A DNA stretch of 64,000 bases from Sarcocystis neurona. Its lineage: Eukaryota; Apicomplexa; Conoidasida; Eucoccidiorida; Sarcocystidae. The notes below the pieces were generated by a model, which saw only the letters and a program-made list of their open reading frames with translations, was not told the DNA's origin and ran no database searches. The position numbers were made by a program, and so were the translations under genes. The stretch covers positions 710,408 through 774,407 of the forward strand of contig KL647303.1 in the NCBI GenBank assembly GCA_000727475.1. The letters run 5' to 3'. This document shows, piece by piece, positions 21,977 through 32,307 of the stretch. Positions within the stretch are counted from its first letter, which is position 1, and each line of letters starts with the position of its first letter.

Positions 21977-23425
21977 CGTAGAGCAGTCTTTGAGGACATG
22001 CCGTGCGGACTTCAAAAACCTTCTAGGACTTTTCGAATGAGCGTTTCCATAGAAATTGCGGCGGAACAAAATTTCGTCGCCAATGGTGTGTAAAGAGAAA
22101 AGTCTATTATATTACAGTTGACACCACGTGGTGGGTTGCAAGCCCCACGGCAATGATTTTGGTGCCGGCCGTTCAGGTGAGAAGGGAGGCAAACCGGTGG
22201 ATTGACAGCCCGTCCGCATAAGAGAGTTCAACGGTCTCACCGCTTGCACGACGTCAACTCCACGTTCCTGCGCAACGTGGGTAGCTTCTTCGAGCAGCTA
22301 GCTCCCGTACAGGTGGACCTGCGGCACCCCTGGATGGGCTGCAAGTCACAGGCCAATAATATTGGTGCCGGCCCGGCAGATAGGAAGGGAGGCACAGACG
22401 TGGACTGACTGTGCCCCCGTCCGTTCAGGGCTGAGCATGAGCGTCTCTGCCGTGGTGGCCCTGAAAAGGCCACTTAGAGCTCCCGCTCGAATGGCAGACA
22501 CTTGAGGGCGTTCACGGCCAGGGGTACGTATTCATAGAGTAGGGCGATGCGCCCTGCTGACGGGACACCAACACGACGCACGGGAATTAGTGGCCTTTCA
22601 TGAGCGGGAAGAAATCGTAGCCAGACTGCGCCGAAGCGACGCAGGGATATAGGGTGAAGGGCCTTCATCGAAATTCAGATGACACTGACTCGGAGGGGAG
22701 TCCGTCGAGGAAGCAGCACGAAGACGACAAATAACGCCACAGAGCGAACTCACCTAGCGGGCGGTGGAGGATCTAGTGCGTGGTGACTCTTTCAGAAGGA
22801 CAAAACGTGCACTCTACATTCAGCCAACTGCGTCACAACGCGAAAGTGCTGAGGAGCAAAGACGCAGACTTCATAAGAGTCTAGCACACACCGGCTCAAA
22901 TTGATCTCACGAGAGTACGCTGTAGGTAATCTCACGAGTCTACGCAGTAGGTCTTGTTAAAGCCCTGGGTGGTCGCGCTGAGTCGACCCGGCAGCTCGGA
23001 CACTATCCAGCAGCAGCTGGACTGGAAGAATCTTCACCGTACTTTGGGACGCAGACTGTCGTGCTTAAAAGTCTGTGAGCCCGTGCTGTCACATACCGTA
23101 CCTGTTGACCGGCAACTTGAAGCGCGTGGTACGAAGTCACGTCACAAAGGGCTGCTGGCTCACTTGATATGTCTCTGGGATGCGGCGGATCAGTATAACC
23201 GTACTTGAATCCACGGCAGTTTGTTAAAGCAGTAGAGTGCGCATTACGACGTTGAATGTCCACTTGGGACGCATCAGGACAGACAGCGCATAGGCACTTC
23301 GTAAGTATTCAGTCATTGTCGTCGACGACGCGAAACCATGCATACAAACAACACTGTCCGCAGGCCAAATACACTCTCTCCTGTCCTGGCTTCACCCGGG
23401 ACCCCAGGTTTGAGCATCTAAAAGT
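21977..23425. repeat. intergenic block with diverged direct duplication
   Basis: Two diverged copies of an 86-89 base sequence lie at 22133-22218 and 22336-22424, in the same orientation and 203 bases apart. Both contain GGG.TGCAAG, TTGGTGCCGGCC and GAAGGGAGGCA in order and end near CCGTCCG. A 25-base direct duplication (ATCTCACGAG...) occurs at 22904-22953. Short frames here (plus 22202-22408, minus 22474-22668) read like protein fragments but match nothing I recognise; the block may be a decayed mobile element. Confidence 0.5.
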
Positions 23426-23752
23426 GTGACGAACACGCTGAAGAACCGCGCCGATTATGCGGATTTGTACGACTTGCGTCCCCGGCGATCCTGCAACTTT
23501 TCGGGTAGTACTAGCGCAAGAGTTCCGTCAATCCCCAGCGACTATGAAAATATAAAGGACGCACTGTGCGGTCAGAGCAGACGGTCCCCCGGGCAGCTTG
23601 AAGCGGTCAACAACTGGCCTCCAAGAAAACAGCGACCGGCTGGAAAGGGGCCCTCTACCGAAGGTTGCCGACGACGACTTTCTGGATGCTCTTTCTCGGA
23701 TCCTTTCTCAGAATGCATTACACAGACCCAGATAGTGAACCGCTGCTTCTGA
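23426..23752 (+). CDS. possible orphan exon
   Basis: This plus-strand frame of about 108 codons is polar, lacks low complexity and has a composition like that of the neighbouring orphan genes (ADYADLYDLRPRRSCNFSG near the start). It begins without an ATG, so if real it is a 3' exon ending at the stop at 23750-23752. A candidate acceptor is the CCCAG at about 23405, but I could not identify a matching upstream exon. It is listed only as a weak possibility; no domain is visible. Confidence 0.22.
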   Translation: MTNTLKNRADYADLYDLRPRRSCNFSGSTSARVPSIPSDYENIKDALCGQSRRSPGQLEAVNNWPPRKQRPAGKGPSTEGCRRRLSGCSFSDPFSECITQTQIVNRCF

Positions 23753-23936
23753 GGCGAAACCCGTAAACTGTAAGTGTGTATAACACAGGAGTAAAATAGC
23801 AACATTCCTCCAACTTCGAAAAAAGGGGGATGCTGTTTTTGCAAGGCTATGACGGTGATACAAGATGCTCTGGTGTGGATCCGACGGAAAAATTTTTCCT
23901 ATATTACCCGTAACATCCCTTGCCGATGGTCGAGTT

Positions 23937-24689
23937 CTACGCCGTGCTCCGCCTTCTCAGTCCGCGTAATCGCTGCAGTCGTTCAAGCATATCGTGTTGC
24001 TGTCTGTGAAGGTGTTCGTGATGGTTGCCAGTCGATGCTTCGTACCTTGGCAGAAGGCTCACTGGCACCGTACTGTGAAAACGGTCACTTGTCCTTAGCG
24101 ACAAGCGGGTGAGCAAGGGAACAAAAGCGGGTCCTGGAGAGTCTCCTTGAAGAGGTTCAGCGTTAAGTAGGTTCGCACTTTTATGGTTCTCTTCTCCAAT
24201 CGTATTGCCCGTGCCAGAATTTTGGTGAACTGCCTTCTGGACGTCAACATCTGCCGCCAGCACATCGGCAGTGTGAGGAGGTTGATCCGTCGTTCTCAGC
24301 TGGTAGAGCTCATGGTTTTCGAGAGGTGCGCGGCGGCTCTTCACTTCACCACTCATGATTTGGATATCGCTCACCTCAGATGCATTCTCCTCTCTTGATA
24401 GTAGTTCCTGTCGTCTTACAGGATTGGCAAGTTTGGCTGTAACGTCCACAACAACTGGTGCATTTGCGATTTGGTGCATTTTATCAGTTGTAGCTTCTGC
24501 AGAGGCACGACTTGTGCGGCCGTGCTTTGCTGGGCTGCTGCCTGGGAAGGACGCGTTCACCCCCTGCGGTACAGACGCGTGATGCGCAGGGTAACAGCTA
24601 CCGTAATGCCAAATGATGGTGATTTTAAGAACAGTGCTAAGGGTAACAGACTGACGTGCGTTACCGGCCGTGAGAGTTTTCCAAGCCAT
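23937..24689 (-). CDS. hypothetical protein, 250 residues
   Basis: A true ATG at 24689 opens a frame of 250 residues with no low-complexity runs. The N-terminus (residues 10-32, SVTLSTVLKITIIWHYGSC) is mildly hydrophobic and could be a weak signal peptide or anchor. The rest is polar, with acidic and His-rich patches, and ends in an Arg-rich tail (LRGLRRRSTA). No domain is recognised. It lies in the CAG-poor block among other orphan genes on the same strand. The even spread of Glu, Asn, Lys and Asp supports real coding, but a short exon structure at the 5' end cannot be excluded. Confidence 0.5.
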   Translation of the reverse strand: MAWKTLTAGNARQSVTLSTVLKITIIWHYGSCYPAHHASVPQGVNASFPGSSPAKHGRTSRASAEATTDKMHQIANAPVVVDVTAKLANPVRRQELLSREENASEVSDIQIMSGEVKSRRAPLENHELYQLRTTDQPPHTADVLAADVDVQKAVHQNSGTGNTIGEENHKSANLLNAEPLQGDSPGPAFVPLLTRLSLRTSDRFHSTVPVSLLPRYEASTGNHHEHLHRQQHDMLERLQRLRGLRRRSTA

Positions 24690-26497
24690 TGTAACACAGG
24701 ACAGGAAAAGGGGATGAAGTATGTGTTTGCTGCCTCACGAACTGCGCTGGACACAGGAGCTTGAGTGCGTTGAATGGTGCTTGTGCCTGCTTCCTTTGAC
24801 ACCACAAAAGCACCATGTTGTTCACCCTGGTGCTGTGGACTCTGGCAGCTCGACTATACAAGCTCCTCCGGCTCGCCTCCAGCTCGACGGCTGCGTTTGT
24901 GGTCGGTCGCCACTCAACGAGTGTACCCTTGCAGTGCTGCACGTGGTACTCCGCTCTAAACGCTGCCGGCGACTAGCCGAGAATCGTTCTCCAACCAGAC
25001 GTATGCTTTCACATTTTCGTCCTGAAGTGTCGTCTTTTAATTTGTGTCCGTGTGCTGTGACGCAGGGCATTTTGTTGTGTCGCACCGTCCCAGTTGCCAT
25101 CTTACCTAATTGTGTGACTACAGCAGCTTGCCAAAACGTTCAGATCCCCCACAGCAGTGAGTCACTTAATCTGTAAGCGCAATCTTGCAAACTCTGGCTG
25201 GCGCAAAGTTGTCTTTTACGTGACAATCATGCAGATGCATGGGCATCTACGCCGTCATAAGCAATGGTTTGAGTGACGAGTTTAGTGACTGCTGGTACTA
25301 CCACGTGGAGTCGCTCACATCTGCTTTCGCTAGGGCGAAAGGAGGCGGAGGCTCTTAAATATATCGACTGCCGCTTACAGCTTCAAACATAGTTGTTCTC
25401 TAGATTGAATTACGAGGGGACTTCTCAGCGCAAGCCAAGTACGTGGTCAAACGCATAAATGCAGATGATGCCACGCCAAACGGTTGCCCCCTCTGCTTTT
25501 AAGGGCGTCTACATTTTTCATTAGATTGGCTCACGCAGCACGGACAGGTAAAATCCGAAAACGGGCTGAACGGCGAGACTTGTTGACACACAATTGATCG
25601 CAGCGACGACCTGTGAGACACGGTTGTGAGCCACTTCAGCGCATTGCTCGGCAGGCAAAACTGTATCACTCCCAAGTGACCTGCAGTAACAGATTCGGGA
25701 AGTTGAGCAGGGTCTTGCAAATGACAACGGCTGAGCTACACTGCAGCGGAAATTGAGAGGTAAACTCCGCTCGGTGCCGTCGCTCTGCGTGTTGAACGGT
25801 TGGCAAACCCGTGTAAGTGCGGAAAACCCCTGCGAATATGCAAACTGGTGGGGTGATGCTGCACACGATCAAGTGGGATGAGTAATACATGAAGAGTCTG
25901 TGTTTCGGAAGACGAGATTACCGTCGCTTCCAGTGCATCAGTTGCCAACCTAGAAAACAAAGTTTATTATCGACGACAGTAGGAATACCAGTCGAGCCGT
26001 CTCACATGTTTGACACCCCCCACATCGAAATGAAGAAAGCACTTGCGTAGTATCGTTTCATCACAGTATTTGCATCCATACAGATCACCTGGGCATGACA
26101 CCCCGAATTTGGTTACCCTTCAAAATCGAGCTTCACAATGACACTTTTCAGCTCGTTGGCGAAATGCGTGTCTGGCCGGTTTACGTGCGTCAGTGAGTCA
26201 TTGAGCACTAATCACCAAAAAGCCATGCGCTTCACATTCTCCCCTACATGTGACCGCATTGCGCCCCCCGTCGTTTCGTAATCTCGCCTTCAGAGGAATT
26301 TCAGTTTTACGTACCACCTACCAACTTCTCAGCGCGTTTGCCACGCGTCCTTGCCCGTGATCACAGGGAACCTAAACGCCAGTAGTTCAGTTGATGTCGC
26401 CGGAAAGTATCCTACTGAAGCTCGCCACGATCTGCTGTTTTGCGATGCAGCAAACGACTTGCAGCACGCCTTATATCTGAGGTCCGTGCTTGCAACT
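24690..26497. other. intergenic region
   Basis: No gene is supported. Frames of 60-150 codons on both strands overlap each other, for example plus 24721-25176 and minus 24822-25100. There is no obvious repeat. The 5' part presumably holds the promoter of the minus-strand gene starting at 24689, and the 3' end holds the 3' UTR of the gene ending at 26498. Confidence 0.35.
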
Positions 26498-29254
26498 TTA
26501 CTTGTCCGAGGGAGAACTGTAGTTTACGAGGCCACTTGAGGACCCATAGGAGAAGGGGTGGCGGTCCTTATGCGTTAGAGAAACAAGAGGTTGCGTTGAT
26601 CCAAACCGTGTGCCACCAGAGTTGTAGGACGGCATGTAGCCAGTACCCGACTGCGATGCAGTGAACGGTCTGCTGCCATATAGAGATGGAACTCGGGTTG
26701 ACGGAAATGGAGGACCGATGGTACTAGAGTGTATTGCAGCTCCCGTACTAGGACGATAGCTGCTACCGATGGGCAGTAAATTGGAAGCTGGGCGAGAATA
26801 GCTGATATACTGTGATACACCAGAGGTCGTGGGAGGGTAGTAGCTAGCAGAGAAGGGGGTACCGCCGTAGGTCGGTGTGGTGCCATACACGGACGCGGAT
26901 GGAGGTGTTGTGTAGGATGTTGTTAGGGAAGTAGGAGCGCCTGAGGAAAACCAAGGCCGTGACAAGCTGGCCTGAGGCCCCGTAAATATTTTTATAGGGC
27001 TCCACGAAGACGGCGGTTGATATGTGCTGCCGTGCTGATCCTCGGTGTCTTCCTCTGATTCCCCTTCTTCAACTTCTCCAGGCTCTTCCTCAGGCTGTTC
27101 TTCCACCGGTATCTCTTCCTCCTCACCTTCTTCCTCCGGTTTCTCTTCTTCGTGTTCCTCTTCCTCCGGCTTTGCTTCCCCTTCAGCTTCTTCCTCCGGT
27201 TGCTCTTCTTCAGGTCCTTCCTCCTCCGGTTTTTCCTCTTCGGGTTTCTCTTCCTCCGGTCTTGCTTCCTCCGGATGCTCTTCTTCAGGCTCCTCTTCCT
27301 CCGGTTTCTCTTCTTCGGGTTTCTCTTCCTCCGGTTTTGCTTCCCCCTCAGCTTCTTCCTCCGGTTTCTCTTCTTCGGGTTTCTCTTCCTCCGGCTTTGC
27401 TTCCCCTTCAGCCTCTTCCTCCGGTCNNNNNNNNNNNNNNNNNNNNNNNNNNNNNNNNNNNNNNNNNNNNNNNNNNNNNNNNNNNNNNNNNNNNNNNNNN
27501 NNNNNNNNNNNNNNNNNNNNNNNNNNNNNNNNNNNNNNNNNNNNNNNNNNNNNNNNNNNNNNNNNNNNNNNNNNNNNNNNNNNNNNNNNNNNNNNNNNNN
27601 NNNNNNNNNNNNNNNNNNNNNNNNNNNNNNNNNNNNNNNNNNNNNNNNNNNNNNNNNNNNNNNNNNNNNNNNNNNNNNNNNNNNNNNNNNNNNNNNNNNN
27701 NNNNNNNNNNNNNNNNNNNNNNNNNNNNNNNNNNNNNNNNNNNNNNNNNNNNNNNNNNNNNNNNNNNNNNNNNNNNNNNNNNNNNNNNNNNNNNNNNNNN
27801 NNNNNNNNNNNNNNNNNNNNNNNNNNNNNNNNNNNNNNNNNNNNNNNNNNNNNNNNNNNNNNNNNNNNNNNNNNNNNNNNNNNNNNNNNNNNNNNNNNNN
27901 NNNNNNNNNNNNNNNNNNNNNNNNNNNNNNNNNNNNNNNNNNNNNNNNNNNNNNNNNNNNNNNNNNNNNNNNNNNNNNNNNNNNNNNNNNNNNNNNNNNN
28001 NNNNNNNNNNNNNNNNNNNNNNNNNNNNNNNNNNNNNNNNNNNNNNNNNNNNNNNNNNNNNNNNNNNNNNNNNNNNNNNNNNNNNNNNNNNNNNNNNNNN
28101 NNCGGTTTCTCTTCTTCGGGTTTCTCTTCCTCCGGCTTTGCTTCCCCTTCAGCCTCTTCCTCCGGTCTTTCCTCTTCGGGTTTCTCTTCCTCCGGCTTTG
28201 CAGCCTCTTCGTCCGGTTGCTCTTCTTCAGGCTGTTCTTCCTCCGGCTTTGCTTCTTCCTCTGCTTCTTCTCCCTCGGGCTTCTCTTCCTCTTCAGGTTC
28301 TTCCTCCGGATGCTCTTCTTCAGGCTCTTCTTCCTCCGGGTTCTCTTCTTCGGGTTTCTCTTCCTCTGGCTTTGCTTCCCCCTCAGCTTCTTCTTCCGGT
28401 TTCTCTTCTTCGGGTTTCTCTTCCTCCGGCTTTGATTCCCCTTCAGCTTCTTCCTCCGGTTGCTCTTCTTCAGGTCCTTCCTCCTCCGGTTTTTCCTCTT
28501 CGGGTTTCTCTTCCTCCGGCTTTGCTTCCTCCGGATGCTCTTCTTCAGGCTCCTCTTCCTCCGGTTTCTCTTCTTCGGGTTTCTCTTCCTCCGGCTTTGC
28601 TTCCCCTTCAGCTTCTTTCTCCGGTTGCTCTTCTTCAGGCTCTTCTTCCTCCGGTTTCGCTTCTGCCTCTGCTTCTTCTTCCTCGGGCTTCTCTTCCCCT
28701 TCACCTTCTGCCTCCGGTTGCTCTTCTTCAGCCTCTCCTTCTTCCGGCTTCCGTTCTTCTTCTGAATTCTCCTCCGCAGGCTTCTCCTCCTCTTCGCCGT
28801 CGGATTCGTCGGCCTCTTCCCCTTCTTCACCCTCACCTTGCTCGGAGCTCTCCTCCTCACTTTCTTCCTCTATCGTCGCTTGTTTGGATTCTTCCTCGTC
28901 ATCGTTGTGGTTCTCGTCTTCGTCTTCCTCCACATTTACTGCGTCCTTTTCAGCCTCGTTTTCCTCCGGCCCATTGTCATCGCTTTCGTCGTCGGGGCTC
29001 TCGTCTCCATTCACTGCTTCTGACATTCTTCGACCGGCAGACGTGACCAGTTCCTCTTCCGTCTCTCCATTCTTTCCGGACTGAGCAATTGTCTTTCGTA
29101 GTGCTGAGCCCCTCAGGCGCGTAGCAAGATTGAATGAGTCCGAAGTGTCTGGTAAGGCGACTTCTGCAGACACTAATGTAAGAATTGCTGACGTCGAGAC
29201 TAACAAAGTCAGCAGCGCTGCACCGCAGCTAAGGCGCCCCGCCATAATCGTCAT
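26498..29254 (-). CDS. secreted Glu/Pro tandem-repeat protein
   Basis: The ATG at 29254 (or 29245) starts a clear signal peptide (MAGRLSCGAALLTLLVSTSA, cleaved near TLVSA). Residues after it contain RLRGSALRK and then an acidic run. Roughly residues 130-740 are tandem arrays of PEEEKPEEE, AEGEAKPEEE and PEEEHPEE units, giving an extremely acidic repeat domain of variable unit order. A 676-base run of N (27427-28102) lies inside this array, and the frame is the same on both sides. The last 190 residues are quite different: Ser, Thr, Tyr, Pro and Gly rich with little charge (SYTTPPSASVYGTTPTYGGT and similar). The open frame covers about 918 residues including the gap; true length is unknown. 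The architecture suggests an exported structural or surface-coat protein, possibly of oocyst or gamete stages; that is inference from composition only. Confidence 0.8.
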   Translation of the reverse strand: MTIMAGRLSCGAALLTLLVSTSAILTLVSAEVALPDTSDSFNLATRLRGSALRKTIAQSGKNGETEEELVTSAGRRMSEAVNGDESPDDESDDNGPEENEAEKDAVNVEEDEDENHNDDEEESKQATIEEESEEESSEQGEGEEGEEADESDGEEEEKPAEENSEEERKPEEGEAEEEQPEAEGEGEEKPEEEEAEAEAKPEEEEPEEEQPEKEAEGEAKPEEEKPEEEKPEEEEPEEEHPEEAKPEEEKPEEEKPEEEGPEEEQPEEEAEGESKPEEEKPEEEKPEEEAEGEAKPEEEKPEEENPEEEEPEEEHPEEEPEEEEKPEGEEAEEEAKPEEEQPEEEQPDEEAAKPEEEKPEEERPEEEAEGEAKPEEEKPEEEKPXXXXXXXXXXXXXXXXXXXXXXXXXXXXXXXXXXXXXXXXXXXXXXXXXXXXXXXXXXXXXXXXXXXXXXXXXXXXXXXXXXXXXXXXXXXXXXXXXXXXXXXXXXXXXXXXXXXXXXXXXXXXXXXXXXXXXXXXXXXXXXXXXXXXXXXXXXXXXXXXXXXXXXXXXXXXXXXXXXXXXXXXXXXXXXXXXXXXXXXXXXXXXXXXXXXXXXXXXXXXXXXXXXPEEEAEGEAKPEEEKPEEEKPEEEAEGEAKPEEEKPEEEKPEEEEPEEEHPEEARPEEEKPEEEKPEEEGPEEEQPEEEAEGEAKPEEEEHEEEKPEEEGEEEEIPVEEQPEEEPGEVEEGESEEDTEDQHGSTYQPPSSWSPIKIFTGPQASLSRPWFSSGAPTSLTTSYTTPPSASVYGTTPTYGGTPFSASYYPPTTSGVSQYISYSRPASNLLPIGSSYRPSTGAAIHSSTIGPPFPSTRVPSLYGSRPFTASQSGTGYMPSYNSGGTRFGSTQPLVSLTHKDRHPFSYGSSSGLVNYSSPSDK
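27427..28102. other. assembly gap (676 N) inside the Glu/Pro repeat
   Basis: The run of N is flanked on both sides by the same repeat (CTCTTCTTCGGGTTTCTCTT and relatives). The gap probably reflects failure to assemble through near-identical repeat units. Repeat number and protein length in this interval are therefore unknown. Any translation across it is formal only. Confidence 0.97.
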
Positions 29255-29848
29255 TTCCACTTGAGTGCACAACGGAAATCAACCGTCAGGCTACAGGAAG
29301 AAATTTTCCTGGGACTTAGTGACATACGAAGGCATCCCAGAGCAACTGTAAACTTATTTCAGTAGCACAACAAAAGTGTGAAGTGTCGGCCGAGCGAACG
29401 CCCTTTTCCACTACTGCGGCGAAGGCCAAAATCATTTGGCGACCTCGATAGCAGGGGTGCGCAATTTACGCTATAAGACGCTAGCTCCAGCGCGTACGTT
29501 TGCGAATGTCGACAAATCACCAGGAAGTTTTTTTAAAGGCATCACAGCTAGCCCGTCTAGTGGTATCACGTATCGGCTCGCAGCTCGCTAGCTCGCTCGT
29601 GTTTCTGAAAGTGCGACATTGAGGTGTACTAACCGGCAACACCGAGTAAGGGTCCTTTCGCCACACCAAAGAGGCTCCCGCCTTCCAAGCAAACTCGCAG
29701 AAAACAGTGTCGAGGAGACACACCACTTCGCACGTTCCCGAATGTGGCACAGTCATCCTGTGATGAAACGATTTCGTATGCTCCCACGTGGGCCTCTGTG
29801 AATAGTCACCAAAGTGTGGAATGTAGCAGGCCCTCGGTCGTCTAGACC
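29255..29848. other. divergent intergenic region
   Basis: The stretch separates the minus-strand Glu/Pro-repeat gene from the plus-strand gene at 29849, so it is a 594-base head-to-head spacer likely to contain both promoters. No repeat or other gene is visible; short frames in it are not supported. Confidence 0.45.
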
Positions 29849-30823
29849 ATGGCGCTTGTCACAGGAGTTCACAACAACAGGCCCCTCCACGGCCACCGCC
29901 ATGAAAAGCGCATGGGAGTGTGGCTGAGGTGTCTTACTCTGGCCGCTTTTTGCCGTACTGCCAGAGAGCACGTTAACGCGGCGAAAAGCGGCGCGCGCCA
30001 ATGGCTGCAGCATACTAGTAAGGTGGACGTGCCATACAAAGGGAACCCAACTTCACTGGTAACACCACTTTTGGATGAGGGTTGTGTGCAAGGTGTTTTC
30101 TGCAAACACAGCTCCCGCTATCATACACCACGTACGCAGCAGGCAGGTAGCGTACAGGCTACACGCGATAAAGCCTCAGAGCTTCCAAATCGGCAGTCAA
30201 GCGTCCCTTCTAGTAGTTCCCCACGGAAAACACGGAGCAAAGAGGGTCGCCACTGTAAGAGAGACAGACTCAGGGTCGAGAAAATCAAGGACTGCAAAAA
30301 ACCGCCTTTACAACAGGGTGCGGTCAGTGACGTAAATTTCTCACACTCGGTGCCGACGCAAAATGACGGATATCAAATCCTGAGGGGAACGAATGACAAG
30401 CCTGTGAAGAGTCTGAGGAAGTGCCAAGGATCGACACGAGCGAACAGCCCAACACTGCCCATGCAAGGTGTGACACAGGAGACGCTTTCGAATGTGGGTA
30501 AGCAGCATGCACAGCCCCAGCAGCATTCAAGACGAGGTAAGCTTTCAACTGCTATTAGACGTATGCAGCACCCCGTAGCTTCTTTCAGAGGTGACGTTAT
30601 GCAGCAGTCAATAGGACAGGGAGCTGGCGTTTCGTCCCTCCATCAACGCGCTGCTATTCTGCAACGCCAAAACCTTATTCACGTGAGGTCGTTGCCCCTT
30701 CTGGCTGGTCGGAGGGAGCCGTCACCTGAAGTCTCTCAGCCTGCCGGCCAAGGACGAATGGACATGTACAGACAAAATCAACTCGACTGGCTTTCCGGTT
30801 TACCAAATATCGGTTTATTTTAG
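29849..30823 (+). CDS. hypothetical basic, possibly secreted protein, 324 residues
   Basis: ATG 29849 (context GACCATGG) opens 324 codons ending in TAG. An internal ATG at residue 22 (position 29912) precedes a short hydrophobic stretch (MGVWLRCLTLAAFC) that could be a signal peptide; either start is possible. The protein is basic, Ser, Gln, Arg and Lys rich, with a KTRSKEGRHCKRDRLRVEK patch near residue 130 and no recognised domain. It is transcribed divergently from the Glu/Pro-repeat protein. The long frame without low complexity in a CAG-poor setting supports a real gene. Function unknown. Confidence 0.55.
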   Translation: MALVTGVHNNRPLHGHRHEKRMGVWLRCLTLAAFCRTAREHVNAAKSGARQWLQHTSKVDVPYKGNPTSLVTPLLDEGCVQGVFCKHSSRYHTPRTQQAGSVQATRDKASELPNRQSSVPSSSSPRKTRSKEGRHCKRDRLRVEKIKDCKKPPLQQGAVSDVNFSHSVPTQNDGYQILRGTNDKPVKSLRKCQGSTRANSPTLPMQGVTQETLSNVGKQHAQPQQHSRRGKLSTAIRRMQHPVASFRGDVMQQSIGQGAGVSSLHQRAAILQRQNLIHVRSLPLLAGRREPSPEVSQPAGQGRMDMYRQNQLDWLSGLPNIGLF

Positions 30824-31908
30824 TCGCTACACAGTTTGGCTTCCATCCGCATGCGTGTACCCTGCCGCCTCCTACCGGTGTAGGAGCCATCCGCGGTGCC
30901 GTATGCTCATCATATATGTATCCATATGTGTGAGTTCACGTAAATGTGAATGCGCACCTACAACGTGTATGCAGGCGCGTAAAGGGCGGCGCGCTACCCC
31001 AGAGACAGGTAAATGATGTTACAGCGACGGGAGCTGACAACGACACACTGAGATACAAAACGTGTTAAAGATCCCGGCCACCTTATTCGTGTGCTAGGTT
31101 TCTTCTCATTTAGAAGGTCAGGGGTGGACCCTGTTTTAAGCCGCTTATCGTACATGCGGGCGTACGATGCGAGGCACATGCAGCATTTGCCTCGAATCTC
31201 CGCTGCAGTGGCAGATGAATAAAAGCAGTAACTGAAGCGACACTTCTTCGACAGTATGACTGGCACCGCCGTGGCGGGGAGTATGATTCACAGACAGAAA
31301 TGCGGAAAACCGTTCAACGTGAGAGGCCTGCACAGGGCCCAGCGCTGTTCGCATTTTCACTACGCCTCAGCCTTTAGATATGCGACGAGCCTGTCAAATC
31401 ACGTACGCCTGTCGTGTACGTCCATTTGTATCGGATCTCGGTGAAGGTGGCGTTTCTGCGCATTCTTTGGTGCCAGGTTAATCATGCCTGGAGACTGCCC
31501 TCTGATGGGGCGTGTCTCTCCACGGTGTGACAGCGTCCCATCCTTCGTGTTTCTGCGTGACGCCGTAGTACGTAAGCGACTCACCGTAGCTCGTGCTGCA
31601 CATCCGCTTTCCTACCACTTTCGAGGCGTGCCTCAGGTTGTGTTCCACCAAATCTATTCCTGACTACGTTGTTGCCTGTGATGGTGTGTCAAAGAAATTC
31701 CTTGGCGTGTCGTGAACTGATGCACCAAGACGCTGCGGCCTAATCTTTCGCTGGGTCAGGAGCTTGACTGCTCCAGAAGGCACGGGAGGACACGCTCTGG
31801 TGGCGCGAGGTACTAAGGGCGACCGCTGGTAGGCGAGGACCTGCACCAGCATTCCGACAGAACGGCCTAACACACTTATGCAACTTCGACAATCGCAGAT
31901 TCACCTTT
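30824..31908. other. convergent intergenic region
   Basis: The plus-strand orphan gene and the minus-strand GTPase gene converge here. No domain-bearing frame or repeat is seen. The interval should contain the 3' UTRs of both genes. Confidence 0.45.
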
Positions 31909-32088
31909 CTAGTGTTCGACTATTAGCTTTTTTACTCTTTCAATTGTGAGCACGCGACGCTGGGGTGTACTCACCTCTTGTGGTGCCCACAGACGCACTA
32001 GAAGGGTACCGCACCCCGTTAGGCTGATCCAGCCCAGGCCAGACACAACAATGTCTGCTGCGGTATTTCTCCACCCAGCGCCATGTAC
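31909..32088 (-). CDS. circularly permuted GTPase, terminal exon
   Basis: This exon encodes the last 59 residues. After a TGTGCAG acceptor at the 32088/32089 boundary, it reads VHGAGWRNTAADIVVSGLGW, then a segment with CGTLLVRLWAPQEV, and ends at TAA. SGLGW followed by VRLWAP is the conserved C-terminal signature of the plant RIF1/NOA1 branch of YqeH-type GTPases, where it follows a VxGxSW motif as here. The exon starts in phase 0, matching the phase-0 end of the preceding exon (32238-32307). Length is 180 bases, 60 codons with the stop. Confidence 0.82.
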   Translation of the reverse strand, partial: VHGAGWRNTAADIVVSGLGWISLTGCGTLLVRLWAPQEVSTPQRRVLTIERVKKLIVEH

Positions 32089-32237
32089 CTGCACATACCA
32101 GATACACGCAGCAGCGTAACTTTAGCAAGCGCGAGAACTTATTTTAAGTAGACACCTACATGCGGTCGGGGTGGCATGTAGCATCGAGGTCTTCGCACGC
32201 CTCTTCATCTTTAGGAGGTATGGATGTCTATCCTCAC

Positions 32238-32307
32238 CTCGAAGTCCACAGGAGCCAAAGGACGTAGCGTTTCCAGCTTGTGTAGGCTTGAAGCCGGAGA
32301 AAGGCGC
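32238..32307 (-). CDS. circularly permuted GTPase, small penultimate exon
   Basis: A 70-base exon begins after a good pyrimidine tract and CTTGCAG acceptor (boundary 32307/32308) and ends at a GTGAGG donor (32237-32232). It adds one base to complete the Arg codon left open by the upstream exon, then 23 codons (RLSPASSLHKLETLRPLAPV and DFE). Joining DFE to VHGAGW of the last exon recreates the family's short beta strand before its SGLGW motif. The match of both splice phases is the main support. Confidence 0.75.

Noticed and set aside
27022..29084. Long plus-strand frames opposite the Glu/Pro-repeat gene (poly Ser-Gly, Leu-Pro or Phe-Leu)
   Set aside because: They are antisense readings of the same repeat; only the minus-strand frame has a signal peptide and a non-repetitive tail.
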